From positions 1 to 55,740 of the forward strand of contig CAKTEZ010000008.1 in assembly GCA_934553255.1 (NCBI GenBank): a DNA stretch of 55,740 nt. The letters run 5' to 3'. The DNA comes from an uncultured Oscillospiraceae bacterium (GTDB lineage: Bacteria > Bacillota > Clostridia > Oscillospirales > Oscillospiraceae). Of this stretch, positions 33,313 to 42,788 are shown piece by piece (positions within the stretch are counted from its first letter, which is position 1; every line of letters begins with the position of its first letter). The notes below the pieces were generated by a model. The model ran no database searches and was not told the DNA's origin. It saw nothing but the letters and a program-made list of their open reading frames with translations. A program made the position numbers and the translations under genes.

Positions 33313-34065
33313 ATGCAGGAACCGACCAAGCCGAACGAAGCGGAGGAACAAAAGACCATCGAGCAGACGCCGCCCATGCAGCCCATCGTGGATATGGGGG
33401 CGGTGACCACGCGCACCGCGCGCGGCACGGTCTACTGCCTGACCATCATTGGGCAGATCGAAGGACACAGCCTGCTGCCGAATACGGTGAAGACAACGAA
33501 ATACGAGCATGTGCTGCCGCTGCTGGCGGCATTGGACGAGAGCGAGGAGATCGACGGCGTGCTGCTGCTCCTCAACACCTGCGGCGGCGATGTGGAGGCG
33601 GGGCTTGCCATCGCGGAGCTGATCTCCGGCATGAAAAAGCCGACTGTCTCGCTCGTCCTCGGCGGGGGACACTCCATCGGCGTGCCGCTCGCCGTCGCGC
33701 CGAAGCGCTCACTCATCGCGCCGAGCGCCTCCATGACCATTCACCCCATCCGTACGAACGGCACGCTCATCGCCGCGCCGCAGACCTACCACTACTTTGA
33801 CCGCCTGCAGGAGCGGATCGTGCGCTTCGTGACGAAAAACTCCGGCATTTCCGCGGAGAGGTTTCTTGCGCTCATGTTTGCCGCCGAGGACATGGCCGCC
33901 GACGTGGGCAGCATCCTCTACGGTGAGGAGACGGTGCAATGCGGGCTGATCGACCGCGTGGGAACGCTTGCCGACGCCTACGAGGAGCTGTACGCGCTCA
34001 TTGCCGCGACCCGCGCGGCGGGAAAGCCGCGGCGGAGAAAAGCGGGGGAAAGGACCGCCACCTGA
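33313..34065 (+). CDS. ClpP-class serine protease, TepA (translocation-enhancing protein) type
   Basis: 250-aa protein of the ClpP/crotonase fold. After an acidic, disordered N-terminus (1-35) come IIGQIEGHSLLP, LLLLNTCGGDVEAGLAIAELI, LGGGHSIGVPLAVA with the nucleophile serine, and PSASMTIHP with the histidine. Bacillus TepA (YmfB) has the same architecture and lies near sporulation genes. The C-terminus is basic. Start chosen from GGAGGAG eight bases before the ATG. No clear promoter separates it from degV's terminator. Confidence 0.87.
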   Translation: MQEPTKPNEAEEQKTIEQTPPMQPIVDMGAVTTRTARGTVYCLTIIGQIEGHSLLPNTVKTTKYEHVLPLLAALDESEEIDGVLLLLNTCGGDVEAGLAIAELISGMKKPTVSLVLGGGHSIGVPLAVAPKRSLIAPSASMTIHPIRTNGTLIAAPQTYHYFDRLQERIVRFVTKNSGISAERFLALMFAAEDMAADVGSILYGEETVQCGLIDRVGTLADAYEELYALIAATRAAGKPRRRKAGERTAT

Positions 34066-34092
34066 AAAGACGCCCTGCGGGGCGTCTTTTTT
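34065..34092 (+). terminator. Terminator of the tepA-like gene
   Basis: AAAAGACGCCC / GGGCGTCTTTT stem with TGCG loop and a T tail, beginning in the stop codon. Confidence 0.93.
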
Positions 34093-34114
34093 ACATTCTG
34101 TTCATCATTCAGTC

Positions 34115-34143
34115 TTGAAAAACGCGGGGGAAAATGGTATAGT
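34115..34143 (+). promoter_or_regulatory. Promoter of the smc operon
   Basis: TTGAAA, 17 bp, TATAGT with extended -10 TGG, 63 bp before the smc ATG. Confidence 0.82.
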
Positions 34144-34206
34144 ACATAAGTTAAAATATGTCTTATTCTGCCTATTTTTACTCCCCTGCACAAAGGAGAC
34201 CACGGA

Positions 34207-37200
34207 ATGTATTTAAAAGCGCTCGAAATACAGGGATTTAAGAGCTTTCCCGATAAGACCGTTCTGAACTTCGGCGAGGATGTCACCGCCATCGTCGGTC
34301 CCAACGGCAGCGGCAAGTCCAATGTGTCGGATGCGATCCGCTGGGTCATGGGCGAGCAGTCCAGCAAATCGCTGCGCGGCGCGAAGATGGAGGATGTCAT
34401 CTTCGGCGGCACGGAGAAGCGCAGCCAGATGGGTTTCGCGCAGGTGACGCTCGTACTCGACAACACCGAGCATATCTTCCCCCACATGGAGGAGAACGAA
34501 GTCGCCGTCACCCGCCGGTATTACCGCAGCGGCGAGAGCGAATATTACATCAACAAGCAGAGCGTGCGTCTGCGCGACGTGAACGAACTGTTCATGGACA
34601 CCGGCATGGGCCGCGAGGGCTACTCCATCGTCGGACAGGGCAAGATCGATGAGATATTGTCCGTCAAGAGCGCCGACCGCCGCGAGATATTTGAGGAGGC
34701 GGCGGGCATCTCCAAGTTCCGCCACCGCAAGGAGGAGACGGAGCGCAAGCTTGAGCGCACGGAGGAGAACCTCCTGCGTATCAACGACAAGATCGCCGAA
34801 CTGGAGCTGCAGGTCGGGCCGCTGCGCGCACAAGCGGAGACGGCAAAAAAATACCTGATCCTCCGCGACGAGCTTCGCACGCTGGAGATCTCCGTCTGGC
34901 TCGAAAATCTGGACAATCTCAAGACCAACGCCATCAAGCTGGACACCGACTATGCCCTCGCGCAAGAGGAACTCAAACGCGCGAATGCCGCGCTGGACGA
35001 GATGTACGCCGCGGTCGAGCAGTTCGGCGAGAAGATCCACGCGAACGACATAGAGCAGGAAAAGCTTCGCGGCGAGAGCGCCGAGCTGGACGCGAGGATC
35101 GGCGAGCAGGACGCGGCGGTCGCCGTGCTGCGTACCGGCATCGAGCATCACGCGGCGAATGTCGAGCGTGTGGAGAGCGAGCTGCGCGACCAGTCGGGCC
35201 GCGCGGAGAACCTCGGCGCACAGGTCGAGGCGAAGCGCGGACGCATCGCGGAGATCGCGCAGCAGGCGGCGGCGGTGGAAAAGGAGCTGCAGGCGCTGCT
35301 CGCACAGGCGGAGCAGATCGCGCGCAGCGCGGGCGAGGCCGGAAACGAGGTCGAGGCTCTGCGTGCGAAGGAGGCGCTTGCCGTCTCCGCTGCGGCGGAC
35401 GGCCGCGCGGATGTGAGCGCCCTGAACGCGGGCATTGCCGAGATGGCGGAGCGCCGCGCCGCGCTCGAAGCGGAGAGCGAGAGCGTGGACAGCCAGCTGA
35501 CCGAAACGCGCAAGGCGGCGGCGGTCTCCCGCCGCGCTCTGGAGGAGGCGCAGGAGGAAGCCGACGCCGTGCGGAACGTCATCTCCGGCCACACCCTCAA
35601 GATGGAGGGGCGCGTCAAGCGCGAGGAAACGGCGCGGCAGAAGAGCATCGACCTCACAATGGAAAGGAACAACCTCGACTCCCGCATTCATCTCCTCAGC
35701 GAGATGGAAAAGGAATACGAGGGCTTCAATAAGGCGGTCCGCCTGATCATGCAGGCGGCGGAGAAGAACGCCCTGCGCGGCATTCACGGGCCGGTCGCCA
35801 ACCTGATGACGACCGACAAGCGCTATGCCGTCGCCATCGAGATCGCGCTCGGCGCGGGAATGCAGAATGTGGTCGTGGACCGCGAGGAGGACGCCAAGAG
35901 CGCCATCAACTTCCTCAAGCAGCGCGACGGCGGCCGCGCGACCTTCCTGCCGCTGACCGCCCTTCGCGGCGACATGCTGCACGAGGCGGGCGTGGAGCGC
36001 GAGTTCGGCTATGTCGGCGTTGCGTCCCAGCTTGTGCAGTTCGATAAAAAGTACACGGAAATTTTCAACAATCTGCTCGGCCGCACGGTCGTGGTCGAGG
36101 ATATGGATTGCGGCATCGCCATGGCGCGGAAGTACGGCAGCCGCTTCCGCATCGTTACGCTCGACGGACAGGTACTGAACCGCGGCGGCAGCATGACCGG
36201 CGGCTCGGTGAGCCGCAGCGCGGGCATTCTCAGCCGCGCGAATGAGCTGAAGGAGCTGACGGCGAAGCAGACCGTCCTGACGGAGAGGCTTGACGCCGCG
36301 CTCCGCGAGGCGGACGAGGCCAAACGCGACCTGACCGCCGCGCAGTACGAGCTGGGCGTGGCCCGCGAGCAGCAGCGCGGCGCGGAGGACGAGGTCCTCA
36401 AGCGCACGGGCGAGAAAAAGCAGTACGATATGCTGCTCGACGCGCTGCGCTCCCGCGAGGGCGACATAGCCGCCGAACTGGAGAGCATCACCGCGCGCAC
36501 GGCGGAAATGAAAAAGTCCGTCGCCGCGCGGGAAGAGGAGATCCGGCGGCACGAGGCGCAGGCGGCGCGGTACCGCGCCGCCTGCGAGGAGAAGCTTGCC
36601 GGACAGAGCGAGCTGCAGCGCGGCAGCGCGCAGCTTGGCGATGAGATCGCCGCGCGCAAGAGTACGCTGGCAGGTCTTGCCGCCGAGCGCGAAACGACCG
36701 AGCGCGCACTCGCCGACCTGCAGGCGCTGGCCGAGCAGATGCGCGGGGACGAGGACAGCCGCCGCGCGCTCATTGAGGACTGCCGCGCGAAGATACGCGC
36801 CGCCGAAGACGAGATCGCGCAGCACGACGCTGCCGCCGCCGCCCTGCGCGCCGATGCGGAGCGGGTCAAGGCGCAGCTTGCCGGACTGGCGAGCGCCAAG
36901 CTGGCGCTCGAGGCCGAGCGCGGCGCAAGCGATCGCCATAGCCGCGAGTTGAACGAAAACGTCCTCAATGTGGAGCGCAGCGTCGGCAGGCTGGAGCAGA
37001 AGCGCGCCACCGCCGCGATGGAGGAAAAGCAGATACTGGACCGCCTGTGGGAAAACTACGAGCTGTCTCACTCCGCCGCGCAGGAGCAGCGCGTGGAGTT
37101 GGAGAGCGTCCCCAAGGCGAACCGCCGCATCGGCGAACTCAAGCGCGAGATCGGCGGCCTCGGCAATGTGAATGTCGGCGCGATCGAGGAGTTTGACCGC

Positions 37201-37782
37201 GTGAACACGCGCTACACCTACCTCGTAGGTCAGCGCGACGACGTGGACAAGGCCAAGGAGGAGCTGCTGGGCATCATCGAGAACATCACGGGCGAGATGA
37301 CGAGCATCTTCAAGGAACAGTTCGCGCTTATCCGCGAGAGCTTTCAGGAGACCTTCCTTGAGCTGTTCGGCGGCGGCAAGGCCACGCTGGAGCTGGAGGA
37401 CGAGAACGCCGTGCTGGACTGCGGCATCGAGATCAAGGTCCAACCGCCGGGCAAGGCGCTCAAAACGCTCTCCCTGCTCTCCGGCGGCGAGAAGGCGTTC
37501 GTCGCCATCGCGCTCTACTTCGCCATTCTCAAGGTCCATCCCACGCCGTTCTGCGTGATGGATGAGATCGAGGCGGCGCTCGACGAGCCGAACGTTATCC
37601 GTGTGGCACACTACATGAGAAAGATCTGCGACAAGACGCAGTTCATCGTCATCACCCACCGCCGCGGCACGATGGAGGCCGCCGATGTGCTCTACGGCGT
37701 GACGATGCAGGAACGCGGCGTGAGCAAGGTGCTGACCATCAACATGAACGACATGGCGAAAGAACTGAACATCAAGGGGTAA
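34207..37782 (+). CDS. smc: Chromosome segregation protein SMC
   Basis: 1191-aa SMC ATPase that, with ScpA and ScpB, compacts and segregates the chromosome. The head N-terminus has GPNGSGKSN (31-38). Coiled coils rich in Glu, Ala and Arg flank a hinge at about 505-665 (GIHGPVANLM, YAVAIEIALGAGMQNVVVD, GSRFRIVTLDGQVLNRGGSMTGG). The C-terminal head carries LSGGEKAFVAIAL and the Walker B FCVMDEIEAALDEPNV. Length is normal. It is followed within four bases by ftsY, the usual clostridial order. Confidence 0.98.
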   Translation: MYLKALEIQGFKSFPDKTVLNFGEDVTAIVGPNGSGKSNVSDAIRWVMGEQSSKSLRGAKMEDVIFGGTEKRSQMGFAQVTLVLDNTEHIFPHMEENEVAVTRRYYRSGESEYYINKQSVRLRDVNELFMDTGMGREGYSIVGQGKIDEILSVKSADRREIFEEAAGISKFRHRKEETERKLERTEENLLRINDKIAELELQVGPLRAQAETAKKYLILRDELRTLEISVWLENLDNLKTNAIKLDTDYALAQEELKRANAALDEMYAAVEQFGEKIHANDIEQEKLRGESAELDARIGEQDAAVAVLRTGIEHHAANVERVESELRDQSGRAENLGAQVEAKRGRIAEIAQQAAAVEKELQALLAQAEQIARSAGEAGNEVEALRAKEALAVSAAADGRADVSALNAGIAEMAERRAALEAESESVDSQLTETRKAAAVSRRALEEAQEEADAVRNVISGHTLKMEGRVKREETARQKSIDLTMERNNLDSRIHLLSEMEKEYEGFNKAVRLIMQAAEKNALRGIHGPVANLMTTDKRYAVAIEIALGAGMQNVVVDREEDAKSAINFLKQRDGGRATFLPLTALRGDMLHEAGVEREFGYVGVASQLVQFDKKYTEIFNNLLGRTVVVEDMDCGIAMARKYGSRFRIVTLDGQVLNRGGSMTGGSVSRSAGILSRANELKELTAKQTVLTERLDAALREADEAKRDLTAAQYELGVAREQQRGAEDEVLKRTGEKKQYDMLLDALRSREGDIAAELESITARTAEMKKSVAAREEEIRRHEAQAARYRAACEEKLAGQSELQRGSAQLGDEIAARKSTLAGLAAERETTERALADLQALAEQMRGDEDSRRALIEDCRAKIRAAEDEIAQHDAAAAALRADAERVKAQLAGLASAKLALEAERGASDRHSRELNENVLNVERSVGRLEQKRATAAMEEKQILDRLWENYELSHSAAQEQRVELESVPKANRRIGELKREIGGLGNVNVGAIEEFDRVNTRYTYLVGQRDDVDKAKEELLGIIENITGEMTSIFKEQFALIRESFQETFLELFGGGKATLELEDENAVLDCGIEIKVQPPGKALKTLSLLSGGEKAFVAIALYFAILKVHPTPFCVMDEIEAALDEPNVIRVAHYMRKICDKTQFIVITHRRGTMEAADVLYGVTMQERGVSKVLTINMNDMAKELNIKG

Positions 37783-37786
37783 GACG

Positions 37787-38656
37787 ATGGGTATTTTTGC
37801 AAGGATCAAAAAGGCGTGGTACGACAGCATCGTCTGGGAGACCATCGACGAGGATTTTTATGACGAGCTGGAGGAAAACCTCATCATGGCCGATCTCGGT
37901 GCGGCGGTCGCGGCGGACGCCGTGAAGCAGCTCCGCAAGGTCGTGTACGAAAAGAGCCTTCAAAACGGCGAGGCCGTCAAGCAGGCGCTGCGCGACATTC
38001 TGGAAAAGAAGCTTGAGGTCGGCGACACGAACCTTGACCTCTCCACAACGCCCAGCGTCGTGCTGGTCATCGGCGTGAACGGCGTGGGAAAGACCACGAG
38101 CATCGGCAAGCTTGCCAACCGCTATAAGAAGCAGGGCGAGCGCGTGCTGCTGTGCGCGGCGGACACCTTCCGCGCGGCGGCGGCGGACCAGCTGGAGATC
38201 TGGGCGGACCGCGCGGGCGTGGAGATCGTCCGCAGCCGCGAGGGCGCCGACCCCGGCGCGGTGCTGTTTGACTCCCTGCAGGCGGCGAAGGCGAGAGGCG
38301 TGGATGTGGTGTTCTGCGACACGGCGGGCCGCCTGCACAACAAGGCGAACCTGATGAACGAGCTGGCGAAGCTACGCAAGATCATCGACCGCGAAACGCC
38401 GGACGCCGCGAAGGAGACGCTGCTCGTACTCGACGCGACCACGGGACAGAACGGCTTGCAGCAGGCCAAAGTGTTCCGCGAAACGGCGGGGCTGACCGGC
38501 ATCATTCTTACAAAGCTGGACGGTACCGCCAAGGGCGGCATCTGCGTCGCCATCGCGCAGGAGCTTGGCGTACCGGTGAAGTTCGTCGGTCTCGGCGAGG
38601 GGATCGACGACCTGCAGCCCTTTGACGCGAAGGAATATGTGAACGCGCTCATTTGA
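37787..38656 (+). CDS. ftsY: Signal recognition particle receptor FtsY
   Basis: 289-aa SRP GTPase. GVNGVGKTTSIGKLA (G1), DTFRAAAADQLEIWA, CDTAGRLHNKANLMNELAKL (G3), TKLDGTAKGG (G4) and FVGLGEGIDDLQPFD (G5) are all present. It lacks the long acidic A domain of E. coli FtsY, as usual in Firmicutes. It delivers SRP-bound ribosomes to SecYEG. Confidence 0.98.
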   Translation: MGIFARIKKAWYDSIVWETIDEDFYDELEENLIMADLGAAVAADAVKQLRKVVYEKSLQNGEAVKQALRDILEKKLEVGDTNLDLSTTPSVVLVIGVNGVGKTTSIGKLANRYKKQGERVLLCAADTFRAAAADQLEIWADRAGVEIVRSREGADPGAVLFDSLQAAKARGVDVVFCDTAGRLHNKANLMNELAKLRKIIDRETPDAAKETLLVLDATTGQNGLQQAKVFRETAGLTGIILTKLDGTAKGGICVAIAQELGVPVKFVGLGEGIDDLQPFDAKEYVNALI

Positions 38657-38732
38657 GCGAGAAGCCGACAGGAGAAAAGGATCGGGCGGAAGAGAGAAGA
38701 AAAACGGAAGAAGGACCCGTGGGAGGTATAGC

Positions 38733-39329
38733 ATGAAGCTGGTATTGGCAACGCAGAACCCCAAGAAATTGAAAGAAATGAACGAGATCCTCCGCCACCT
38801 CGGCGTGGAGGTCGTGAGCGAGGCGGAGCTTGGCGTGAAGATCGAGGTCGAGGAGACCGGCGAAACCTTCACCGATAACGCGCGCCTGAAGGCAGCGGCG
38901 GTAATGCAGGCGACCGGCCTGCCCGCGGTGGCAGACGACTCAGGCCTGTGCGTGGACGCGCTCAACGGCGGGCCGGGCGTGTACAGCGCGCGCTTCGGCG
39001 GCGAGGGGCTGGACGACAAGGGCCGCTATACGCTGCTGCTCGAGATGCTGCGCGGACAGACCGATCGCACCGCGCATTTCCACACCTCTATCGTCTGTGC
39101 CTTCCCGAACGGCGACGAGCTGACGGCGGAGGACGAGTGCCAAGGCACCATCGCGTTCGCACCGATGGGGGAGGGCGGCTTCGGCTACGACCCCGTGTTC
39201 TTTGTGCCGGAGCTTCGCAAGACCTTTGGTCAGCTGACGGCGGAGGAAAAGGCTGCCGTGTCCCACCGCGGCAAGGCGCTGCGCGCCTTTGCCGGAGCGC
39301 TTGACGACTATCTGAAAGGAAACAAATGA
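38733..39329 (+). CDS. rdgB: XTP/dITP pyrophosphatase (RdgB/HAM1)
   Basis: 198-aa house-cleaning NTP pyrophosphatase removing dITP and XTP. LATQNPKKLKEM, ETFTDNARLKA, VADDSGLCVDALNGGPGVYSARF and GGFGYDPVFFVPE with SHRGKALR are the family blocks. GGGAGG precedes the ATG. The 76-bp gap after ftsY is purine-rich and holds only the ribosome site. Confidence 0.97.
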   Translation: MKLVLATQNPKKLKEMNEILRHLGVEVVSEAELGVKIEVEETGETFTDNARLKAAAVMQATGLPAVADDSGLCVDALNGGPGVYSARFGGEGLDDKGRYTLLLEMLRGQTDRTAHFHTSIVCAFPNGDELTAEDECQGTIAFAPMGEGGFGYDPVFFVPELRKTFGQLTAEEKAAVSHRGKALRAFAGALDDYLKGNK

Positions 39330-39656
39330 ATGGAACTGACCAGTAAGCAGCGCGCCCAGCTGCGCGCCATGGCGAATGAACTGGAACCGATCGTCCACAT
39401 CGGCAAGGACGGCATTGGCGAAAACCTTATCAAGCAGGCGAACGACGCGCTCGAGGCGCGCGAGCTGATCAAATGCAAGGTGCTTGACAACAGCATGCTC
39501 ACCGCGCGCGAGGCCTGCGAGGAGCTGAGCCGCCTGACCCGCTCCGAGCAGGTGCAGGTCATCGGCACGAAGTTCGTGCTTTACCGCGAAACGCACGCCA
39601 AGCCCAAGGAAAAGCGCATCGCGCTTGTGAAGGACAAGAAGAAAAAGACCGTCTGA
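39330..39656 (+). CDS. yhbY: YhbY-family (CRM domain) RNA-binding protein
   Basis: 108-aa ribosome-assembly protein of the CRS1-YhbY domain: MELTSKQRAQLRAMANELEPIVHIGKDGI, ELIKCKVLDNS and QVIGTKFVLYRE, then a basic tail. It starts directly after the rdgB stop. YhbY binds the pre-50S particle. Confidence 0.95.
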   Translation: MELTSKQRAQLRAMANELEPIVHIGKDGIGENLIKQANDALEARELIKCKVLDNSMLTAREACEELSRLTRSEQVQVIGTKFVLYRETHAKPKEKRIALVKDKKKKTV

Positions 39657-39678
39657 GAGATGGTAAAGAGGGATTTCA

Positions 39679-40896
39679 TTGAAGATCGGAATTTACGGCG
39701 GCAGCTTCAACCCGCCGCACCTAGGCCACCAGAACGCGGCCATCGAGGCGGCGAAGAAATGCGGCCTTGACAAGCTTCTACTCATTCCGGCGGGGATTCC
39801 GCCGCATAAGATGATGGAGCAGGGAAGCCCCGCAAACGAACACCGTCTTGCCATGACGCGGCTCATGGGCGCGCAGGCCGCGCTCCAAAGCGGCGTTGAG
39901 GTCGAGACGCTTGACCTTGAAATGCGGCGAGAGGGGAAAAGCTATACCGTCGATACGCTCCGCACCCTGCGCCGGCAGTACCCCAACGACGAGCTGATGC
40001 TGTTCATGGGGACGGATATGTTCTTCTCCTTTGATACCTGGCGCGCGCCGGAGGAGATCGCAGGGCTGGCGAGGATCGTCGCCTTTTACCGGAACGAATC
40101 GGACAACGCCGCGGCCTTTGCCGCGCAGGCGGAAAGGCTCACGGCGCGTTTCCGTGGAAAGGGCTTTGGGGCGCTCGCACTCGACCACGTGATCGAGGTC
40201 TCCTCGACCGAGCTACGCGAGGGAATGCGGAGCGACGCGAGCGAAAAAATGCTCGAACCGCAGGTCTACGGCTATATCCTGCGCGAACATCTGTATGGAA
40301 CAGACCTCGATCTCAAGCGTCTGACGGTACAGCAGCTCCGTCCCATCGCGCTGAGCTATCTCAAGGCAAAGCGCTGCGCCCATGTACTTGGTACGGCGGC
40401 GACGGCGGTGAAGCTGGCGGAGAAATACGGCGCGGATGTTCACAAGGCGGAGGTCGCGGGACTGCTGCATGACTGCACGAAAAAGCTTTCGATGCCGGAG
40501 CAGCTCGCGCTGTGCGCGAAGTACGGCATTGCGCTTGACGAATTGGAGCAAAAGGCGCTCAAGCTGCTCCACGCCAAGACCGGCGCGGCGCTCGCGCGGG
40601 ATGTGTTCGGCGTGGACGACGATATTTACGGCGCGATCCTCTGGCACACGACCGGAAAGCCGGACATGACGGTGTTGGAGAAGGTCATCTACCTTGCGGA
40701 TTTTATCGAGCCGACGCGCGATTTTCCGGGCGTGGACGCGCTGCGCGAGACCGTATGGCAGGACCTCGACCGCGGCCTTTTGATGGGGCTTGAGATGACG
40801 GTCGCGGAAATGGAGGAGATGGGAAACCCCATCCACGGCAACACCCTTGCCGCCCGCGATTATTTGAAAGGAAAGACGAATGAAGGGAAAGCGTGA
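39679..40896 (+). CDS. Nicotinate-nucleotide adenylyltransferase (NadD) fused to YqeK-type HD hydrolase
   Basis: 405-aa fusion. Residues 1-205 are NadD (GGSFNPPHLGHQNAA, PAGIPPHK, MGTDMFFSFDTW, SSTELREGM), which adenylates nicotinate mononucleotide in NAD synthesis. Residues about 215-400 are a YqeK HD domain (H235 in AHVLGTAATAVKLA, HD at 264-265 in GLLHDCTKKL, LWHTTGK, YLADFIEPTRDFPGV); YqeK hydrolyses diadenosine tetraphosphate. In most Firmicutes these are separate adjacent genes. The TTG start has AAAGAGGG six bases upstream. The end overlaps the LCP gene by 17 bases. Confidence 0.93.
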   Translation: MKIGIYGGSFNPPHLGHQNAAIEAAKKCGLDKLLLIPAGIPPHKMMEQGSPANEHRLAMTRLMGAQAALQSGVEVETLDLEMRREGKSYTVDTLRTLRRQYPNDELMLFMGTDMFFSFDTWRAPEEIAGLARIVAFYRNESDNAAAFAAQAERLTARFRGKGFGALALDHVIEVSSTELREGMRSDASEKMLEPQVYGYILREHLYGTDLDLKRLTVQQLRPIALSYLKAKRCAHVLGTAATAVKLAEKYGADVHKAEVAGLLHDCTKKLSMPEQLALCAKYGIALDELEQKALKLLHAKTGAALARDVFGVDDDIYGAILWHTTGKPDMTVLEKVIYLADFIEPTRDFPGVDALRETVWQDLDRGLLMGLEMTVAEMEEMGNPIHGNTLAARDYLKGKTNEGKA

Positions 40897-42316
40897 GGCG
40901 AACAATCCCAATAGAGACCCCCGCATCGAGCGCCTGCGCGAGCGCGCGGAAGCCGCGCTGGACCATCTGCGCGGATGGGCGGAGCCTGCCTTCGGCCGTG
41001 TGCAGGAGCGGGTGGACGATGCCTTTGACCGACACGGCGACGAGGCGTGGGAGCAGATCAAGGCGCTTTTCGCCCACCCCAAGAGGCTGATCCTCGGCGC
41101 GCTGGCGGTGCTGGTGCTGACGGGGCTGCTCGTCGGCGGCAGCTATCTTTCAAAGATACGCGCGCCGGAGCTGCCCAATAAGGGCAGCGACACACAGCCC
41201 TCCGGTCAAACCGACGAGGAGCTGGACTATGGCGACGGGGTGCGTCCGCGCGTGAGCGGCGAGCGCAAAAGCAAGGATTTCTATACCGTTCTCGTCCTCG
41301 GCCGCGACACGGCAGGCGGCGGGAACACGGATACCATGCTGCTCGCAAGCTACGATGTGACGAACCAGAAGGCCACGGTCATGTCTATCCCGCGCGACAC
41401 GATGGTGAATGTTTCGTGGGACATCAAGCGCATCAATTCCGTGTACACCTATTACGGCAGCGGAGAGCGCGGCATCAGGGCGGTCTATAAGGAGGTTTCC
41501 CAGCTCGTCGGCTTTGAGCCGGACTATCAGGTGGTCGTGGAGTGGGATGCCGTGGGCGCCATCGTGGAGGCCATGGGCGGCGTGTACTTCGATGTGCCGA
41601 TGAACATGAACTACGACGACGATACCCCCGGGCAGGACCTGCACATCCACCAGACGGCGGGTTACCGCCTGCTCAGCGGCGACGATGTGATGCAGGTGTT
41701 GCGCTACCGCCATGACAATTACGACCCCGTGGCGAAGATACGGCGCGGCTATCCGGACGGCGATCTCGGCCGCATCCGGACGCAGCAAGCGCTTTTGAAG
41801 GCGATGATCGAGCAGCTTTTGCAGCTCAAAAATGTGACGAGGATCGGCGCGTTCGCAACGGCGGTAAAGGAGAATGTCACCTCCGACCTCAGCTTTGAGG
41901 AGATGATCTGGTTCGGCAAGCGGGCGGTGTTCGGCGGGCTGAAGATCGACGATGTGAATTTTGTCACGATGCCGAATACGGCAAAATATGTCTACAGCCG
42001 CGCGCTGCCGTCCACGCCGCAGTCCTATGTGTTCCCGAACGCGCAGGAGCTGCTGGATCTCGTGAACAATGATCTCAGCCCGTTTGCGGAGCGCTTTACG
42101 CTGAGCGACCTTGACATCATGTCGCTCAACGCGGACGGCTCGGTCGCGTCCTCCGCGGGCCATGTGGAGGACAGCAAGGCCGCGGCGCGGCCACCGGTGA
42201 AGGTGGACCCGTACTCCGGCAAGATCACCCAATGGGACGACGGCGGGGACAAGCCGCCCGCCGAGGCGACATCAGGAAGCCTGACGGTCATCGGCGAGAT
42301 GACCGGAAACGAATAA
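40880..42316 (+). CDS. LytR-CpsA-Psr (LCP) family cell-wall glycopolymer transferase
   Basis: 478-aa type II membrane protein: charged cytoplasmic part (1-66), one membrane helix (about 70-91, LILGALAVLVLTGLLVGG), then the LCP domain (about 130-330) with LVLGRDTAGGGNTDTMLLASYD, MSIPRDTMVNV, RINSVYTYYG, AIVEAMGGVYFDVP and YRHDNYDPVAKIRRGYPDGDLGRIRTQQ. LCP enzymes attach teichoic acid or polysaccharide to peptidoglycan. The Gly/Pro-rich tail is probably disordered. It sits between nadD-yqeK and rsfS, a common clostridial order. Confidence 0.95.
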   Translation: MKGKREANNPNRDPRIERLRERAEAALDHLRGWAEPAFGRVQERVDDAFDRHGDEAWEQIKALFAHPKRLILGALAVLVLTGLLVGGSYLSKIRAPELPNKGSDTQPSGQTDEELDYGDGVRPRVSGERKSKDFYTVLVLGRDTAGGGNTDTMLLASYDVTNQKATVMSIPRDTMVNVSWDIKRINSVYTYYGSGERGIRAVYKEVSQLVGFEPDYQVVVEWDAVGAIVEAMGGVYFDVPMNMNYDDDTPGQDLHIHQTAGYRLLSGDDVMQVLRYRHDNYDPVAKIRRGYPDGDLGRIRTQQALLKAMIEQLLQLKNVTRIGAFATAVKENVTSDLSFEEMIWFGKRAVFGGLKIDDVNFVTMPNTAKYVYSRALPSTPQSYVFPNAQELLDLVNNDLSPFAERFTLSDLDIMSLNADGSVASSAGHVEDSKAAARPPVKVDPYSGKITQWDDGGDKPPAEATSGSLTVIGEMTGNE

Positions 42317-42333
42317 GGAAAGGGAACAACGAA

Positions 42334-42705
42334 ATGGTGAATGCAAAGGAACTGGCGCTGGCTGCGGCCAAGGCACTCGACAGCAAGAAGGGCAGGGACA
42401 TCAAGGTGCTGGAGATCGACAAGATCACCACACTGGCAGATTATTTCGTCATCTGCTCCGGCGGCAGCAACACGCAGATCAACGCCCTGTGCGACGAGGT
42501 GGAAAAGGAGTTGGACAAGCTCGGCGAGCAGCCGCTCCATCGCGAGGGCTACCGCGGCGGAACATGGGTCCTGCTGGATTACGGCTGCGTTGCCGTGCAT
42601 GTGTTCAACGAGGAGGCGCGCGCGTTTTACGGGCTGGAGCGCCTGTGGAGCGACGGTCGCGCGCTCGACCTCACCGGCGTGCTGACGCCGGACGCGGCAA
42701 AATAA
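42334..42705 (+). CDS. rsfS: Ribosomal silencing factor RsfS
   Basis: 123-aa RsfS/YbeB protein that binds L14 and blocks subunit joining under starvation. KVLEIDKITTLADYFVICSGGSNTQINALCDEVEKEL, HREGYRGGTWVLLDYGCVAVHVFNEEARAFYGLERLW is the conserved core. The frame is open from 42232; the ATG at 42334 with AAGGAAAGGG upstream gives the normal size. Confidence 0.97.
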   Translation: MVNAKELALAAAKALDSKKGRDIKVLEIDKITTLADYFVICSGGSNTQINALCDEVEKELDKLGEQPLHREGYRGGTWVLLDYGCVAVHVFNEEARAFYGLERLWSDGRALDLTGVLTPDAAK

Positions 42706-42788
42706 AAGCGGGCAAGGCGTCCGGCGGGCGGCACGGCCTGCGTGGACGAAACGATAGAAGCTATTTCTGAAAATAGAAGGAGAAAATC

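Noticed and set aside
34213..37845. A 1.2-kilocodon open frame antisense to smc
   Set aside because: Opposite-strand shadow of the coiled-coil coding sequence; no start signal or domain.
42706..42788. T-box or other leader before leuS
   Set aside because: Only 83 bp separate rsfS and leuS, with no specifier stem or terminator; leuS is read from the smc operon.
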